From Ceriagrion tenellum (taxonomy: Eukaryota; Arthropoda; Insecta; Odonata; Coenagrionidae): a stretch of DNA of 64,000 nt. The stretch spans positions 81,518,123-81,582,122 of the forward strand of contig OY720636.1 of the NCBI GenBank assembly GCA_963169105.1, in the 5' to 3' direction. The notes below the pieces were generated by a model. The model searched no databases. It was given only the letters and a program-made list of their open reading frames with translations, and was not told where the DNA came from. This document shows, one piece after another, positions 12,961 to 25,560 of this stretch. The stretch's first letter is position 1; every line of letters starts with the position of its first letter. Both the position numbers and the translations under genes were made by a program.

Positions 12961-13668
12961 GCGCAACATTCGAATCGAGGCCTTATGAATTCTTGCAAAG
13001 ACTTGAAATGCCTACAGTGAGGGGCCACTTCTACATAGATTCTTCATGTCTTCAGTCTACAGTACTACATACATTCTTTATGGATTGAATTTTATGCTAA
13101 CCTGGTGGACTGCAGCACTATACGCACGTAAGCAAGCATTTCGTGGAACTGTATAAATTGCTCTTCTTGAGAGCAGCTAGTTCCCATGAAGGTCAAAAGT
13201 TATGCATAAATATTAACTGAGTAACAAGGGCATAAACCGTTCATATCCTGAAAGGTCGCTTACGCAATGTAAGAAATTAAATAAAATTATCATGAATAAG
13301 AACTTTAATGCGTTAATAACGCAACAAAATTTCTCATGCTAGATGCATTTTAAATCTTACTGAGCTTGTTAAGAGATGCTAAACAGTACATTAATGTATT
13401 CTAATAGATAGTCTTCCGGTGCCAACTTTATGTGTACGAATCTTTCCACTTATAGGGGATTTTGTTACCTCTGCCTACCACTGTATAATATCTCACACCT
13501 TAGGATACCTTCCCGTCATGTCCCGGAAGCACTTAATTGAACACGCTCCCATCTCCACACCAGAAGGAAGTCCAAGATCGGGTGAACACTGCAACGTGGA
13601 CGTATATACCGGCAGAGATGGAATGAAGGATGACGGTACGCGGCGCAATGTCATAACTCGGGAATGTT
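12767..13668 (+). repeat. Diverged pair of direct repeats
   Basis: A segment around 12777-12875 (key part GGAGATGGAATGAAGAATGA, then TGTCATAATTC) is echoed at about 13573-13664 (AGAGATGGAATGAAGGATGA, then TGTCATAACTC), in the same order and orientation. Intervening bases differ considerably. It suggests two old copies of an unnamed dispersed sequence about 0.8 kb apart. The 95-aa frame at 13419-13706 covers the second copy and has no recognisable domain. Confidence 0.35.
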
Positions 13669-13699
13669 TTAATTCCAAATGGAAAACACACAAATGCAT

Positions 13700-15770
13700 C
13701 CACTAAACACCCAAGGCTTACGCTGAAACCCTACCGCGGAGAGATTACAGGTTACTCTCATCCCGATGAAACATTAATCAGTTGTGCACAGATTTGATGG
13801 GCTCAATATATATATTAACGGACCTGAAATCTACTTGACGGTAATTATACGTTACAATGCAGAGGAAATATTGCAGGAAAAACTTCGAATGAATGTTTAT
13901 CAGGTTTGAAAGTTTAATTTGCATATATGTGATTGTTATATGGAAGTACTCAAACCTGCCCACGTATTGATGATATAATTATTCCGTTCAGTACTGGGTT
14001 ACACAGTAGTAGCGACAAATTCCCTTCATGTAACCAAAATGCTATTGAATAATAAAAAATGTGTCATAGCTTTACGGCAGCAAAATCGTCCTTCCACTTG
14101 CGCCTCCCAATTAGGGAAGGAAAGTGGAAATCTTGGAGCTGGCAATACCACCGTTGTTATCAATACCATAGTCGCCGAATCTAAAAAAGTATGAATAGCG
14201 GATGACCGACTCAAGGTGACATATGAAAGGTCGTGATAATCAATAATACGAAAATAAGTTCATCTACTTAAAAGGATAATTTAATAATAATTAATGGTTC
14301 CGTAATTCATGACTCAAATTGAGCTATCGTGTTGTACATTGTTAATATGTTAAACCTTTTTCAAGAAATACTAAGCTTGCCATGAGACAATTAGGTATTC
14401 ATTGAATGCGAGAGAGGAGCTTTTTTTGTAGAGATTACCTTAAAATATAAAAATATTGCACTATAAACTTTAAAATATTTGGCTGGACTGGGTAGAAGTT
14501 GTAGATGCCCTTGATGAGTAAAAACACTCAGTAACCCTCCTCGGGGATATTTAAACGGCACGACGCGTTTCACAGCTCTGTTGCATAACCATGAAAACTC
14601 GTCGAGGCATTTAAATAAATCTGTGGATGATAACTAAGTGTTTTATTCATCATGAATAATGTACAATGTAGGAGGAGGCAATAGAGATTCATCCAGACAT
14701 ATCTGGCTACTCGCCTCAAGGTTACCCACTAATTTTAAACATTTTCATCTCCTTAGCAAAAAAATTTTATCACGACTGCCGCAACTTCTCTCAGAGCTTG
14801 AAATTGCCGACAGAAAAGCCACTTGGAGAGAGGGTCCAACCGATCCTATTCAGAGCAACTAAATCTCTCGTTAACGACAGTTACAAAGAACATTTTTGCA
14901 CTTTAGGGCACAGCACAGAGCAAGGGAAATACTTTGATGAAAATTAGTAAGCGGGAAGGGATGGCTAAGAAGCTGAGAGGCAGTAGAGCCATGAAGGAAA
15001 GCACCCCAAGAAAAATGGCAAAGAGCTACAGTTATAGCATGAATATGCCCTATTAAAAGTTCTAGCGTCTTTCTTTTGAAAGGGCTTCCATCAATTAACA
15101 GACTGCTCGAAAGAGCTTAAGCCGGGACAACGGATGGAAATCCGGAAGCGGGGAATAATGAAAAAAGACGGCCATTGACGATGAAAGGTGCCTAGTCAAG
15201 CAGGAGAGAGAACGAGGGAATTGCTGAAACGAGAGAAAATTTTCAAAAAATCTGCACATCCGACGGCTGTAGACAACTTTGCGAATGACTGCTAAATCTA
15301 TGAAAATCTCGACCAAATGAGTAGAACTCGGCGGGAGATCCGGCGCTAAAAAGGGGCTTGAAACGATAAATAAGACCCAAAAGGATGCGAAAGAAAAGCA
15401 GAAAACTGGTAATTGGATCGTTTCTTTTCAACTTTACGAGTAGCAGAATGAAAAACGTCCTCCGACATTTCACGGTTCCTGCAATATTTTATGACTAATA
15501 AACAGGCTAATGGAGTAGAAATAGGTCACCTTCCAAACAATCGCTCTCGCGTCCAAGCAGTGACTCATCGCGCGAAAATTCATCCCGAAAGTGGAATTTT
15601 ATGATAAATCTCAAAGATTTAAAAGTCTCTTAAGTAGGCTAATTGCTATAAAATACTTTGATAGGCACAATGCCAAGATTATAGTTTCACTGTAACTTGG
15701 TTTCAAAATTTTACGAAATTATTTGAGTGATTTATCAAGCCTACCTGGCTTAGTATTCTAATAGCAGGCG
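13700..15770. other. AT-rich intergenic DNA
   Basis: Only frames of 60-76 aa occur and none resembles a known family. No tandem or inverted repeat was noticed. Nothing is called. Confidence 0.5.
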
Positions 15771-15779
15771 TGGGATTAA

Positions 15780-15960
15780 GGAACTCTTATTGCTTATATT
15801 ACATGTCACTGTCCGACAGAAAGCAATCAGCAAAATACAATAAATCATCAATTCACGAGGCGGGATTCGAACTCACGCCACTGAGATTGCAGGACCAATG
15901 CAATAGTTGTCAAATTTCTACACTCCATCGTACGCACTATGCACTCGCAGCCCGAAAAAT
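15780..15960 (-). repeat. tRNA-derived SINE fragment
   Basis: Read on the minus strand there is a consensus-quality pol III box B, GAGTTCGAATCCCG (complement of 15863-15876), preceded about 70 bases upstream by a box A-like GCGAGTGCATAGTG. The minus-strand 3' side (toward 15780) continues as a non-tRNA AT-rich body. The antisense frame gives the EAGFELTPLRLQ-type peptide often produced when SINE heads are read backwards. It is not a functional tRNA: the A-to-B spacing is stretched and no acceptor stem pairs. Confidence 0.5.
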
Positions 15961-15989
15961 AAACTGCACCGCCAGTAATAACCTAAATT

Positions 15990-17100
15990 CATAGTTGACC
16001 ACTTACTTTTAGACAGAAAGGTGACAAGAATAACTCAACTACATTCTAAGCAGCGAGCCGCTACTAGTAATATTGGCAGTGTGTGTTATATCTTTAGCCA
16101 CGAAGTGAGGAGACTGAAAAGGAATTGAAAGGGAGGAAATGAATAGGGGCAATTTGAGATGAGTTTTGACGGATAAAAACTCTGTTCTTTCGGTAGTCAT
16201 GAATAACGGGATCTTTCGTGTAAGAAAAAGTATGCTTTGCTCGATTAATCAACGACATACATAGTTTCCAATAGCAATATCAGTGGAAGACGCAATCAGG
16301 GTAGACATAGAATACGTAATGGCGAATAAAATAGCGAGAAACATGATATAGGAGACGAAGACTAGACGGAAAACTTGTGAGTGAAGACGAAAACTCATCC
16401 TTTGAAAAAAACCACTGATATGTTTTGCTAACGTTGACAAGAAATTAATCACCAGCAGATGAAATAGCTTTATTTGGTGCAGTCCTCAACATCCTGTAAT
16501 GCCTCTATTGACTAAATCCGATCAAGACCAGGGATTATTTAACCTTCCTTTCCTATAGAGCAGAGAAAATTATAGATTATAGCTTAAGCAATAGTTTTCC
16601 CAATCATTCGGTTAATATATTCTAACTTCGAGCATCACACCCGTACTGTATGCAAAACTCCTTGGGTTTATACTCCCTTGAGGCAACATACACTGATCTG
16701 CATTGGTCCACACTACGGTCTGCATATCGGATTCCCTTCCTAGTACGAAGACGGAAGATAGGACGGGCTCAAATGATGTAAAAAGAGGCACATCTCTATA
16801 ATTTCAAAAATCCGTGACAATTATCGCATTTAAAGCCATTTGGTCACTACCCCTTAACTAGTACTTGAGAATTGACCGTGTGCATCAGTCTTAGGTTAGT
16901 AAAAGACTGCAAACAGACTGAAATAGAAGATGCATGGGCAAATTAGCAGAGAGGTAACACAGACTAGAAGCCAAACATGCGACGCTAGACGGGAGTCCAA
17001 CGGTGAGGGACAAGAGCGCCGGAGAAATAAACACTCGCGGAAGAAATTGGTGGAGTTTTGACCCGGGGGAAATATCATAAGGAGACGGAGAGCGTGAGAG
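15990..17100. other. AT-rich intergenic DNA
   Basis: Frames of 67 aa (16249-16452, -) and 76-95 aa (16891-17178, -) are open but carry no recognised motif. No repeat structure is evident. Confidence 0.45.
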
Positions 17101-18690
17101 GCGAGAGGAGCCGTGTTCCACGTCACCTTTATTCCTCCAAAACCCCGATCCGCGTCCCTCCTCCCACCATCCCCACACTGGACCAGAGGCCGAGAGGGAG
17201 GCTGGGTGAAGAAGATGAAAAGGCCGAGGAGGAATGAGTCGCGAGGTGAGAGGGAGGGAGAGCGGGGCTGGGAGGGGAGGAGGGGTGCAGGGAGAAGGGG
17301 GGGGTGCAGGGAGAAGGGGGGTTAAAGAAAGTCCCTCCCCATTCCCCTGGCTAACATCCAGGCATCCGGATTAAATATACACACGCGAGGCGAACGAGCT
17401 AGGGAGAGGACTCGCGGAGAGGTGGCAGTATCGCCGAGATACTCGCCCTCTCTCTCTGTGCTGGGAAAAAAACACGGCTAGCAGTCGTCGGGGGAGGGAA
17501 AACGAAGGGAAAGGAGAGCTAGAATAGGCGGGGACTAGGTGGGGGAGGAAGAGTGAGAGGGATAGAAGAAGTCGACGTAAAGGCGTCAGCAGGAAAGGTA
17601 TGAAAAGAGGGGGGTCGTGGGGAAAGGGCCGCTGAAAAACACATATAGATGCGGGCGAGAGGTAGGGAATCTCCCATTCGGATCCAAGCCACGCTCGGGC
17701 ATAATCCAAGGGCGGGGAGCGATGGAATTGGCAAAGAGGTGCCCCGGAGACAGGACGGAGAAAGGTACGAGAAGGGAATAGAAGAGGAGAGTGCGGGGGA
17801 TATAAGAGACACTGCGGGGTACACCCACACACGAACGCCGGGGGACATAAATAATGACGCGAGGACAGAGATGCATATCGTAAAAACCGTATGTGATGAA
17901 TACCTTCCACCCACCTCCTCTCTCCTCAGCTCTCTGCGAAGTCCCGGAGAGAAAATGACGAAAAGTCGGCGGGGAGACGGGGGCACGTTACTTGGACGGC
18001 GAGCCCATGCCTTATTTATGGGATCGCCGGATCGAATCCGACTCTAATTCGACGGGTGGAGGGGGAAGGGGCACACTCTGACATTCGCTTCCATCCGCCG
18101 CGACCGGAAGTGATCTATCGCCATCTATGAGGGTGTGAAACATGTAAGCCGGGTGTATGGAAGCTGGAGAGGGGGGAGGGTCAAGGCGAGGCCGACTGAG
18201 CTGTATCAATATATAGCCGCTGCGAACGCCCCCGACGACCGTGTCGCGCGAAGGGAGTTGAAATCAAAGTAGCGAGGTCGTTTTTCCAAAGCGCTCGGAT
18301 CAAATTTGCTCGCACTTGTCACGGTCGACGGGTGAAAAATCACTTGCGCCGTTCCAATCAATGGAGATGGCGGCGGAACATCGAGCTGATCGCTTAAAAC
18401 GCCGTAATTCTTCTTCGGGGACGAACAGAAAATGCCGAGCCCGCGTTTCTAAATTGTGCAACTGCTGCCGGTCCGGCTCAAATAATTCAATTTCATGCCC
18501 GGTACGCCTATTGTAAAAGACAAATCGCACATGAGTTATACATTGATATAATAGCAAAAGGCTTAGTTACATTCAGGACTTTGTAGATTTTATTTGCTTC
18601 GCTAATTTAAGATTATAATCTGATTAACTTCAAATAGAAGAATTATATGATTGGCTCGACGAACTCTTGGTCCGAGCACTTCAGGTCTTA
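17101..18690. other. Purine-rich then CpG-rich stretch, no gene
   Basis: The interval 17190-17620 is strongly purine-rich on +, with a 19-bp unit (GGGGTGCAGGGAGAAGGGG) repeated twice at 17282-17321. From 17640 to 18520 the DNA is GC/CpG-richer. Long minus frames (179, 155 and 96 aa) lie over the GA tract in different frames at once and are Pro/Ser/Leu-rich, so they are compositional. The 18190-18520 portion has balanced, high-complexity sequence and could be a conserved non-coding element, which cannot be tested here. Confidence 0.45.
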
Positions 18691-19150
18691 GGGGGCATTC
18701 AAGTATTACGTAAGACGATTTATGCCACATTGGACCTCCCTCCCTCTCACTATGTAAGACGAGTTAGCAACCCCCCTCCCTCTCAGTCGAATGTAAGACA
18801 TTTGATATTTATATCTACTCTTCGTTAAAAGCTCTCTTTCTGCTGTTTCATCTTTCCATAGAGCCTTCTTACAGCTTTGAGCACAGGACATCGTATGATT
18901 ATGCAGTGTTGGAGTAGCACATTCATTAATACCAAGAGTAAAACAGAATCACAGCTTATAAAGTTGTGGACAATCACAGGATATTTGAAAAAAATACAGG
19001 ATACTTGGAAACTATACAATGTTTCAAGACGGACAAAAATCTTACATAAATTGGTTCCATACCCCCTGTCCTCTCCGCTACATAAGAAATGTAAGATGAT
19101 CCCAGTCCTCCCACCCCCAAAAATGTCTTACGTAATACCTGAATGGCCTC
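18691..19150. mobile_element. MITE with 26-bp TIRs (PIF/Harbinger-like?)
   Basis: The left end GGGGGCATTCAAGTATTACG (18691 onward) is mirrored at the right end, whose complement begins GAGGCCATTCAGGTATTACG (19150 inward). The terminal 26 bases agree at 23 positions and both continue TAAGAC. The trinucleotide TTA precedes the left end (18688-18690) and follows the right end (19151-19153), a plausible target duplication. TTA/TAA duplications are typical of the PIF/Harbinger superfamily, so that is the suggested class, with ISL2EU-like or other elements possible. Subterminal C-rich blocks (CCTCCCTCTCA) repeat near the left end. The 99-aa frame inside resembles no transposase, so the copy is non-autonomous. 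Confidence 0.75.
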
Positions 19151-19153
19151 TTA

Positions 19154-19710
19154 TAGCACTTAGGCAAATGATATAGCAACTAAATAACTGAAATCAGCTG
19201 TTTCCATGGAAATAAATAATAATATTCGCTCTTAGTTCGGAGAAAAGTAATATATCATGCTAAATATGGTGGATCCCTAAAAAGGCCAAAAATTCTGTTG
19301 AAGACGACACACATGCCAATAATACTATCACTGGGCCAAAGAGACTTTTAAAAAATCCAAAAAGTTCAGTTGATATAGTATTCACTGGGAACAAAAACAG
19401 GCCCATTTTTCAAGATAGAGCTACGTGGTTCCCTTGGAGAGGGGATATGTCGATTAAAAGCAAAGCTGGCAGGCAAAATTCCCGCGGGGAAACTTTCGAC
19501 GGGGAAAATAGAGGGCTTAGCTATTCGAAGGGAAAACAGAATCCATAATAGAATTCCTACACACCATTTCCAAAAAAAGGAAAGATAAATCATGGGGCAA
19601 TATATGAGAGCCACTGCAGGAGTCGTGATAGCACATATTTTAGGGAGGGGCAAAGCATGGCAAGAATAAAATCAGTCAGGGTTTTTAAGACGGTGAAAAC
19701 TGGCGCAGAA
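19154..19710. other. AT-rich intergenic DNA
   Basis: A 95-aa minus frame (19366-19653) is open without a recognisable domain. No structure is noted. Confidence 0.4.
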
Positions 19711-19990
19711 TAATGGTCATCAACATTGGTTGTTCAATCCTACGATTGGTTGACTGCAACCCTCCACCTTTCCCGATCTTGTGCTAGTTCCCTTACCTCC
19801 TGGTATCTCTTCCTATATACTTTCCTCTTTATTTGAACCATAAATTTATTCCTGGGTTTTCCTCCTGAGAACTTTTCCCCCTATTTAGCCTTCAGTTACG
19901 TTTCTCATAAACCAATTGCGTCTCAGGATGTGCCCAATCCATCCTGGTCTTCTTCTCTCAATGGTGTTCCAAACGGTCCCTTCCTCTTCA
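19711..19990 (-). mobile_element. LINE 3' end (endonuclease/RT-type), degraded
   Basis: On the minus strand this reads as the C-terminal tail and 3' end of a non-LTR retrotransposon polyprotein. Recognisable pieces are IERRRPGWIGHILRRN, then a FMRNVTEG-like segment, then stops and frameshifts, then EGCSQPIVGLNN near the end. The nucleotide sequence is clearly the same family as 62400-62870 on the + strand: both share the block encoding RR-R--IGH and the tail GGTGGAGGG(T/C)TGCAGTCAACC. Every frame is broken, so it encodes nothing functional. Only the extreme 3' part remains, as expected for 5'-truncated LINE insertions. Confidence 0.75.
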
Positions 19991-21720
19991 ATAAATAATA
20001 ATGGTGGTGAGGTGTTATCCAGTAGGGGGGAACGAGAATGGAGGTAAAAGGAGAGGAATGAATCGCCAAATAGAGAATGTTATCGCGATAGAAAACAATA
20101 GAGAGGAGGTAACCGAGTGAAGGGACGCCTAATAGAATAGCAAAATTATGAAACAATGGAATCAGAGCTCAAAAATAACACCCAAGCCATATCGGGCGGC
20201 TGTCCGTGGAGTGCTCGCCGCAGGGTATTAGCCCGGCGCTCGATGCCACTCAAATGAAAACATGTTGAGCGCCCGATAAAAGGCATACGGAGCTCAGGAG
20301 AGGGAGATAAAATGTTGTTCCACGGCGCACGACTGCATGGAAATAACTCAGGCGGAAACGCTGTCAATTACGACCTACGGCGCGGCACAGATCGTAAAAC
20401 GAGCCCGCCGCGCATCTTCGCCGGGGGAGCTGATTAAAGAGTTATTGGGATTTATGCCCGAATGGGGTTGGGCGGGGGGGGATATTGGGGGGCATGAGGG
20501 GGAGGGTTTGCACACGAAGGATTTCGACCGATGGGGACGGATGACAACGCTCACTTTGCGAGCCCGTTGTCGCCAAGTGCCTCGTCCTTGATTGAGAGGG
20601 CGCCCGCTTGCATGAGGGATGAGGGGGGCGCGGGGCCGCCGCAAGACCCTCGGGGGGCCGGCCGACCAATTCCGCCTCCTCCCGTCCGCCCGCGCGTAAT
20701 AACGTGGAACGGCTGCTAGCGTGGACACGTCAGGAGATCGACCGGTTTCGAAAGGCAAGGCGGACATTGGAGTCGGGAGCCGCCTCACTCGGCGACGGAG
20801 CAGATTTACATGACAAGAGATCCAGCCGTGAGGGATTTGCGAAACTCCTGTTCGCATGTCGGGGCTCCGAAGATTTTCGGGCGAGAGACGGAAGCTTGTG
20901 CCCGTCACAGTGATAGCAATGACCACAAAGAAACACAACTTTCTTCAAGGTACTCAGAAACAAAATGAAAAATCTGAAATTTTTGTCAAGAGTCAAAGGA
21001 ATCGGTTGGAATCATGTCAACCAAATAAACTAGTACCTAAAAAATACATTTTGAATATTGTGCCAGAGAAAAATTTAATGATCAGCTTGGAAAATATCTC
21101 ACATCTTCGTCATTAATTATGGATATTTGACGATTAGTATAAAATTAAAAATATTTAAAAGCTTACTTCAATGTAAAAACATCTTTCTCTAGACTTTGTC
21201 CACATGCTCTCTCCGATTCCGATTTCTTACGGAACTAGAACAGGTGGGGTGAAACAAAAAACATGTGGAAAACTATTTGGTTTCGGTAACTAATACCGAT
21301 ACAATAGAAATTTATAAATAGAAGAAATATTTTTGCTCTACTTCACAAACGCACAGCGCAGATTCACACTATGAAAAGTTAAACAGCATAGGACACAACA
21401 CTATCACTGCGCTAACTGAAATCACTTCTTAAAGCCATAAATCTATTTCCATATGCTGAAAAACTTATTTTCCCTGAGACAACTTTTTAAGCCGACATGT
21501 TTGAAAACGCTTGCTCTTCGAGAAATACAACACAATTCTTACTTACCTTAATTAGCTGATACAAAAGGGACTCAAGCGTTCGTCAAAAATTACAAATTTC
21601 GTTCCGACCCAATCTCTTCCTTTGGACGCCACAACGACAAGCGGAATAACCAATAGCATTCATCGACAGGGAGGCCCTATTTATTTTATTCAAAATTCAA
21701 TAAATCGTCCACGAGCGGAA
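19991..21720. other. Mixed DNA with a CpG-rich core, no gene
   Basis: The interval 20370-20730 is CpG-dense, with frames open on both strands (187 aa on -, 84 aa on +) that resemble no known protein and are Pro/Arg-rich. The flanks are AT-rich (20900-21720) and mostly closed. A CpG-island-like regulatory patch is possible. Confidence 0.4.
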
Positions 21721-23640
21721 ATTAACGATGGGGATCGAGGAAAGTGAGGAAAGGGGTTTCTACGGGTTGACGCACCGGGGGAAGGGAAAAAGATGTTAAA
21801 GAAAGTGACCTGGAACTAAGAGAATAACGGAAAATAAAGGAGGGAGGAGGAAATGGAATTGAATATCTAGCAACGCGGGGGAGGACTGGCGCCCAAGAGG
21901 TTCAGGAAGGGGAGGGAGACGGAGGTATTGGACGGAGAGGGGAAAAAGAATGTCCGACGAGCTTTGGAGTGGGAAGAAGGAGAATGTAAACTCGAGAAAA
22001 CGGCACGAAGGCGTAGAGTAAGGGGAGGGAGGGACGAAGGACAAAGCGTAAGGTGGCGTGGGGGTGGGGAAGGGCAGGAGGGAAAAGGAAGCATGGCCTA
22101 GGCACGAAAGGAGCGGAATCGTGAGTAGGGAAAAGAAGACGACACTGCCATCCTCCTAACGTCCCAAAGACGGCAAACAATAATAACACGAGAGCCTGAA
22201 AAAGCGAAATAATTCGCGTGGAAAAAGGATTCCTCGTTTAAGGGAGTGCTGCAAGTGAAAGGCATTACTTTCTTTCTCTCATTTTCATTCGTTATTGCCA
22301 AAAAATATAACGTGCCGACCTCAGTCAATATAATGTGATATCAGAGCTCGAGATGAAAAATACTCTAAAAACAAGGATGATATATTAAGGCGGGTAATAC
22401 AAGAATCATACGGACATAATGGTGACACAAATTTTTCCATATATATGGTCCACTAGCAACATGAATCCTCATCGTTACAGAAATTGATATAAAACCATAT
22501 ATTCAACTCAGTAGTCGATTCACGAATATGATTTTTGGAAGCAAAGACGTCTTATTTTGAACAATTTGTGCTACAGGTCGAAAGACTTCATAACGCGAAA
22601 AAATATTAAACCTTGAACGGACTAATTTTTTCCCTTAGTAAGGCTGGAAACGACCAAGCACACTACATTCATTGATGTTGTCTTCAGTATAGAATTCAGA
22701 TGCGTCAAAATAGCGTGTTCTATTTTTATTTATTTTTTGTCTCTAAAGGCAACTATGAATCCAAATGCGACTTCGCTTTAGGACCAGCCATTACCATTTC
22801 AAGTTACCGCAACTGAAAGTCAAATTGATGTTATTCAAGTAAATGAGTGCTACTTATTTGGGGCAATATTCATTAAATTTGAATGGAGATCTGAACAAAA
22901 ACTTGGAACGAGACTACGATTCCATGAATTACAATTAACGACATCCTCCCTCAATGCAACGGAACTTCAAACGTGGTACTTACCAAAAAAACTTCGAAAC
23001 AATACCCCCGGCAACCTTTTACGTCGCCGTGAGAGAGGGGAAATTCTTCCCGAGTTCCCGCTCTCCCATCATGAGTACGCACAATTCGAGGACCCTGTTC
23101 AATAATGGGTGAATCGAGGGATCTCTATGACCACAATTCCTTTCCCCTCCAAGATCCAAGAAAGGGACAGGGAGAATATCGCGAGGCAGGCGAAGCGAGG
23201 GTCGACGAAGAACGTGAAGCGGGAGGTAGGACGAGGGGGAAGAGCGAAAGGGAAAACTTAGCGACCGAAAAAGGACGAGGGAATAAAATAATTTGGCTCG
23301 AGCGACTAAGACTCGCAAGAGATCACTAACGTCCCCGCCGATGTGGAAGAGAGAATTTTCGGCGAGAAACAGGGAAAATGGAAAATTTTACTTTTGGTCG
23401 TGAAAAGCATCTAGAATATAACATTTCACTAGTCCGTACTATGAAAATAAAACCGACCTCGATTTTAAAACGAGGCAACTCAGCCAATAAACACGCCCAC
23501 TTTCTCGGCCATCGCAATTCGAACAATACAAAAAAAGGAATGATAATTAAAACTTGGATCATTAGATATAATAATAAATTATTGCCTATTATTTATTATT
23601 ACATCTTTTCAAATTAGATTGAACACACTCAAATGCCTAA
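21721..23640. other. Purine-rich block followed by AT-rich DNA
   Basis: The interval 21720-22100 is GA-rich on +, producing three staggered Pro/Ser/Leu minus frames. The interval 22330-23010 is AT-rich and closed, and 23100-23320 is again purine-rich. No gene or repeat family was recognised. Confidence 0.5.
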
Positions 23641-23669
23641 ATTCAGCCTAGGGAGTCTGTGAAAGGAAT

Positions 23670-23960
23670 ATGGTTCAAGGAAGTGAAAGGAATATGGCAA
23701 GGTTCATTAATGTTTTTGGAAAGTTATCCAAGGATTCCAGAGTTAATACAGTTGAAACTGAAGAGGAAGCTTATTTATCAGAAATGAATGCACCACCAAA
23801 TTCTGTCCCTGAAGAATACTGGAAAGCTTGCTTCTCCTACCCTGGGCTGAAAGCATTAGCCAAAACCTTTCTTGCTGTACCACCATCCACTGTGTTCAGT
23901 GAAAGACTTTAAATCTCAGCAGGAAACATTTGTGACACAAAACGCAAAAGAATCGATGGC
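23670..23960 (+). pseudogene. hAT transposase C-terminal remnant
   Basis: The frame 23670-23909 encodes about 80 residues ending PPSTVFSERL. An in-frame TAA (23910-23912) interrupts it, after which the same frame continues ISAGNICDTKRKRI. This is the hAT-family C-terminal dimerisation region: an acidic E-E-YL-S segment, then P-EYWKACFSYPGLKALAKTFL, then the hallmark P-S-V-SER--S-AGN-----R-RI. In functional hAT proteins (ZBED-type, Hobo/Ac/Tam3) this part mediates transposase dimerisation. The N-terminal BED finger and the RNase H-like catalytic core are absent upstream, so it is a truncated, stop-containing fossil. Past 23957 the sequence changes to a GGAATC-rich simple repeat. Confidence 0.85.
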
Positions 23961-24030
23961 ATCGGAATCGTTAGAATCGGAATCGAAATGAGGTAACCGG
24001 AATCAGGATCAGAATTGCAAAAATATGGAA
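23957..24030 (+). repeat. GGAATC-type degenerate simple repeat
   Basis: Several copies of (A)TCGGAATCG or CGGAATCA follow each other directly after the hAT remnant. Units are imperfect and short, and it may have expanded from the transposon's 3' untranslated end. Confidence 0.5.
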
Positions 24031-24039
24031 TCGACCCAC

Positions 24040-25560
24040 CACTATTAATAGGTGTTTATCTTCTGCATCCATAACAAAAGGGCACAGCAAACCTTTTCAA
24101 ACGATAGGGCATACGAAAGAATGAAATTGGTCAACACCAAATGTCACATGCAATGCTCCTCACACGCTGAAGCGCCACAAAAATCACGAAATTTGCAACG
24201 ATTCCTTGCACGCGACGACCACTTGGATGCATTCCCCATCTTTCCGAAACTGCATGCGCAAACAGTGAAAGGTGGAGGGTACACAAAAAGGAGATAAGGA
24301 AGATGTCACTGATGCGAGAAAGGGATCGGAGGGGGTGTGGGGAAAGACGAGATCGAGGCAGAGTTGGGAGGAGAAAACGTGGCGAGAGCCTTGAGTGGAA
24401 AAAAGTAACGAGTTCACGAGTTCCTACCGAGACTCCATCTGCCCATTCAGCATTCATGAGATAGCCTCTCTCTCTCTCTCTCTTCCCACCACCGCCTCCA
24501 AGAACCGTTCCTTCCCAAATCCCAATGCCTCCTCCCTCCCGCTCTCACACCCTCTATCCCATACCCTTTTAAAACCCTGCCTGGCGTTGACTTCTCCACT
24601 ACTTTGCTCCTATTATTACTGCTCTTTTTATCGCTCCTTTTACCGGCTCCACCCGCCTCCCGCGCGATGCGCCAGCAGCCTCCCGACGTGGATCGAAGTC
24701 CATTGGCTCGCGCGAAGTTTAACAGACGGATTGGAATGGAGAAGATCGTACGAGGATGGGGATTTAAGTATTTCCGACGGGAGTAAGAGGAGAGGTTGGG
24801 GGGAGAGGTCTGTCCGAATCCTTCGGGAAATGGACGCACTCGGACACGCTTCCCGGACCACGTCTCGCCGAGGTGTGTTCCCGCGGTCGCCGTCTGCGGC
24901 CCGCACCGTAGCGGCCCACGACGACCCCCAAACGGGCTCTTCTCGCCTTCTTTCCCGCTGCGACCTCAAGGACGCGAAAACACGCGCGACGTGACATTAA
25001 ACCCCAATCGAACTCCCCCCAAACACGTTCAAGAGCGTACACGTCCTTCCCACTTCGCGCGTACCCTCCACGGACGCGACCTCGCCCGGAAATGGTCGGA
25101 AACGAAGGGCGACACACGGACCACTCGACCCTCCCCACACACAAGAGCACAACCGTCCCCAGTTCCAGGAGAATCCATGCAGATTTCATGACGGGCGCGG
25201 GCGAGGAAACGAACGGCCGGAAAAAAAACGAATAAAAGAAAAACGACCCCCCCGAGTCGAAATGTGTCAATGGCTTTGACGTGGCGAGTGGGCTCCGGCC
25301 CTTCGGAGTGGCGCTTTATGAGGGAGCGAGGCACTCGAGTCCCGTCGTAATGACCGCCGCAGGGTAGCGAACAACCGCGGAGTCCCCCCCCCCCTCTCGA
25401 GCCGCCGCCCCCATCTTCGGCAGATCTCGCTCCGATACGACCTGATAACTCGGAGCGAGCCCTCGTTTGACTCGCAGACTGGGAAACATGCGGGCGGGAT
25501 GCTGGAAATAAATTTTGAGGCCAACTTTTCCATACCACGGATTCCAATAACATGATTCGA
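24040..25560. other. Purine/pyrimidine switch then CpG-rich DNA
   Basis: The interval 24290-24370 is purine-rich. Then 24460-24660 is pyrimidine-rich with a short (TC)n run at 24466-24484, and 24640-25560 is strongly CpG-rich. Frames up to 199 aa are open on both strands in overlapping registers with no domain. An inverted CCAAT box (CCATTGGCTCGCGCG near 24700) sits in the CpG-rich part, so an orphan or upstream promoter is possible. No TATA, start codon context or exon could be supported. Confidence 0.35.

Noticed and set aside
17371..17986. Three overlapping minus frames (179, 155, 96 aa)
   Set aside because: All three registers are open over the same purine-rich tract, which is incompatible with selection on one frame.
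20375..20938. 187-aa minus frame
   Set aside because: It sits in a CpG-rich block with overlapping + frames. No family is recognised and composition explains it.
24395..24994. 199-aa + frame as an exon
   Set aside because: It spans a pyrimidine-rich then CpG-rich segment with open frames on both strands. The N-terminal half is Ser/Leu/Pro low complexity and the rest is Arg-rich without a motif.
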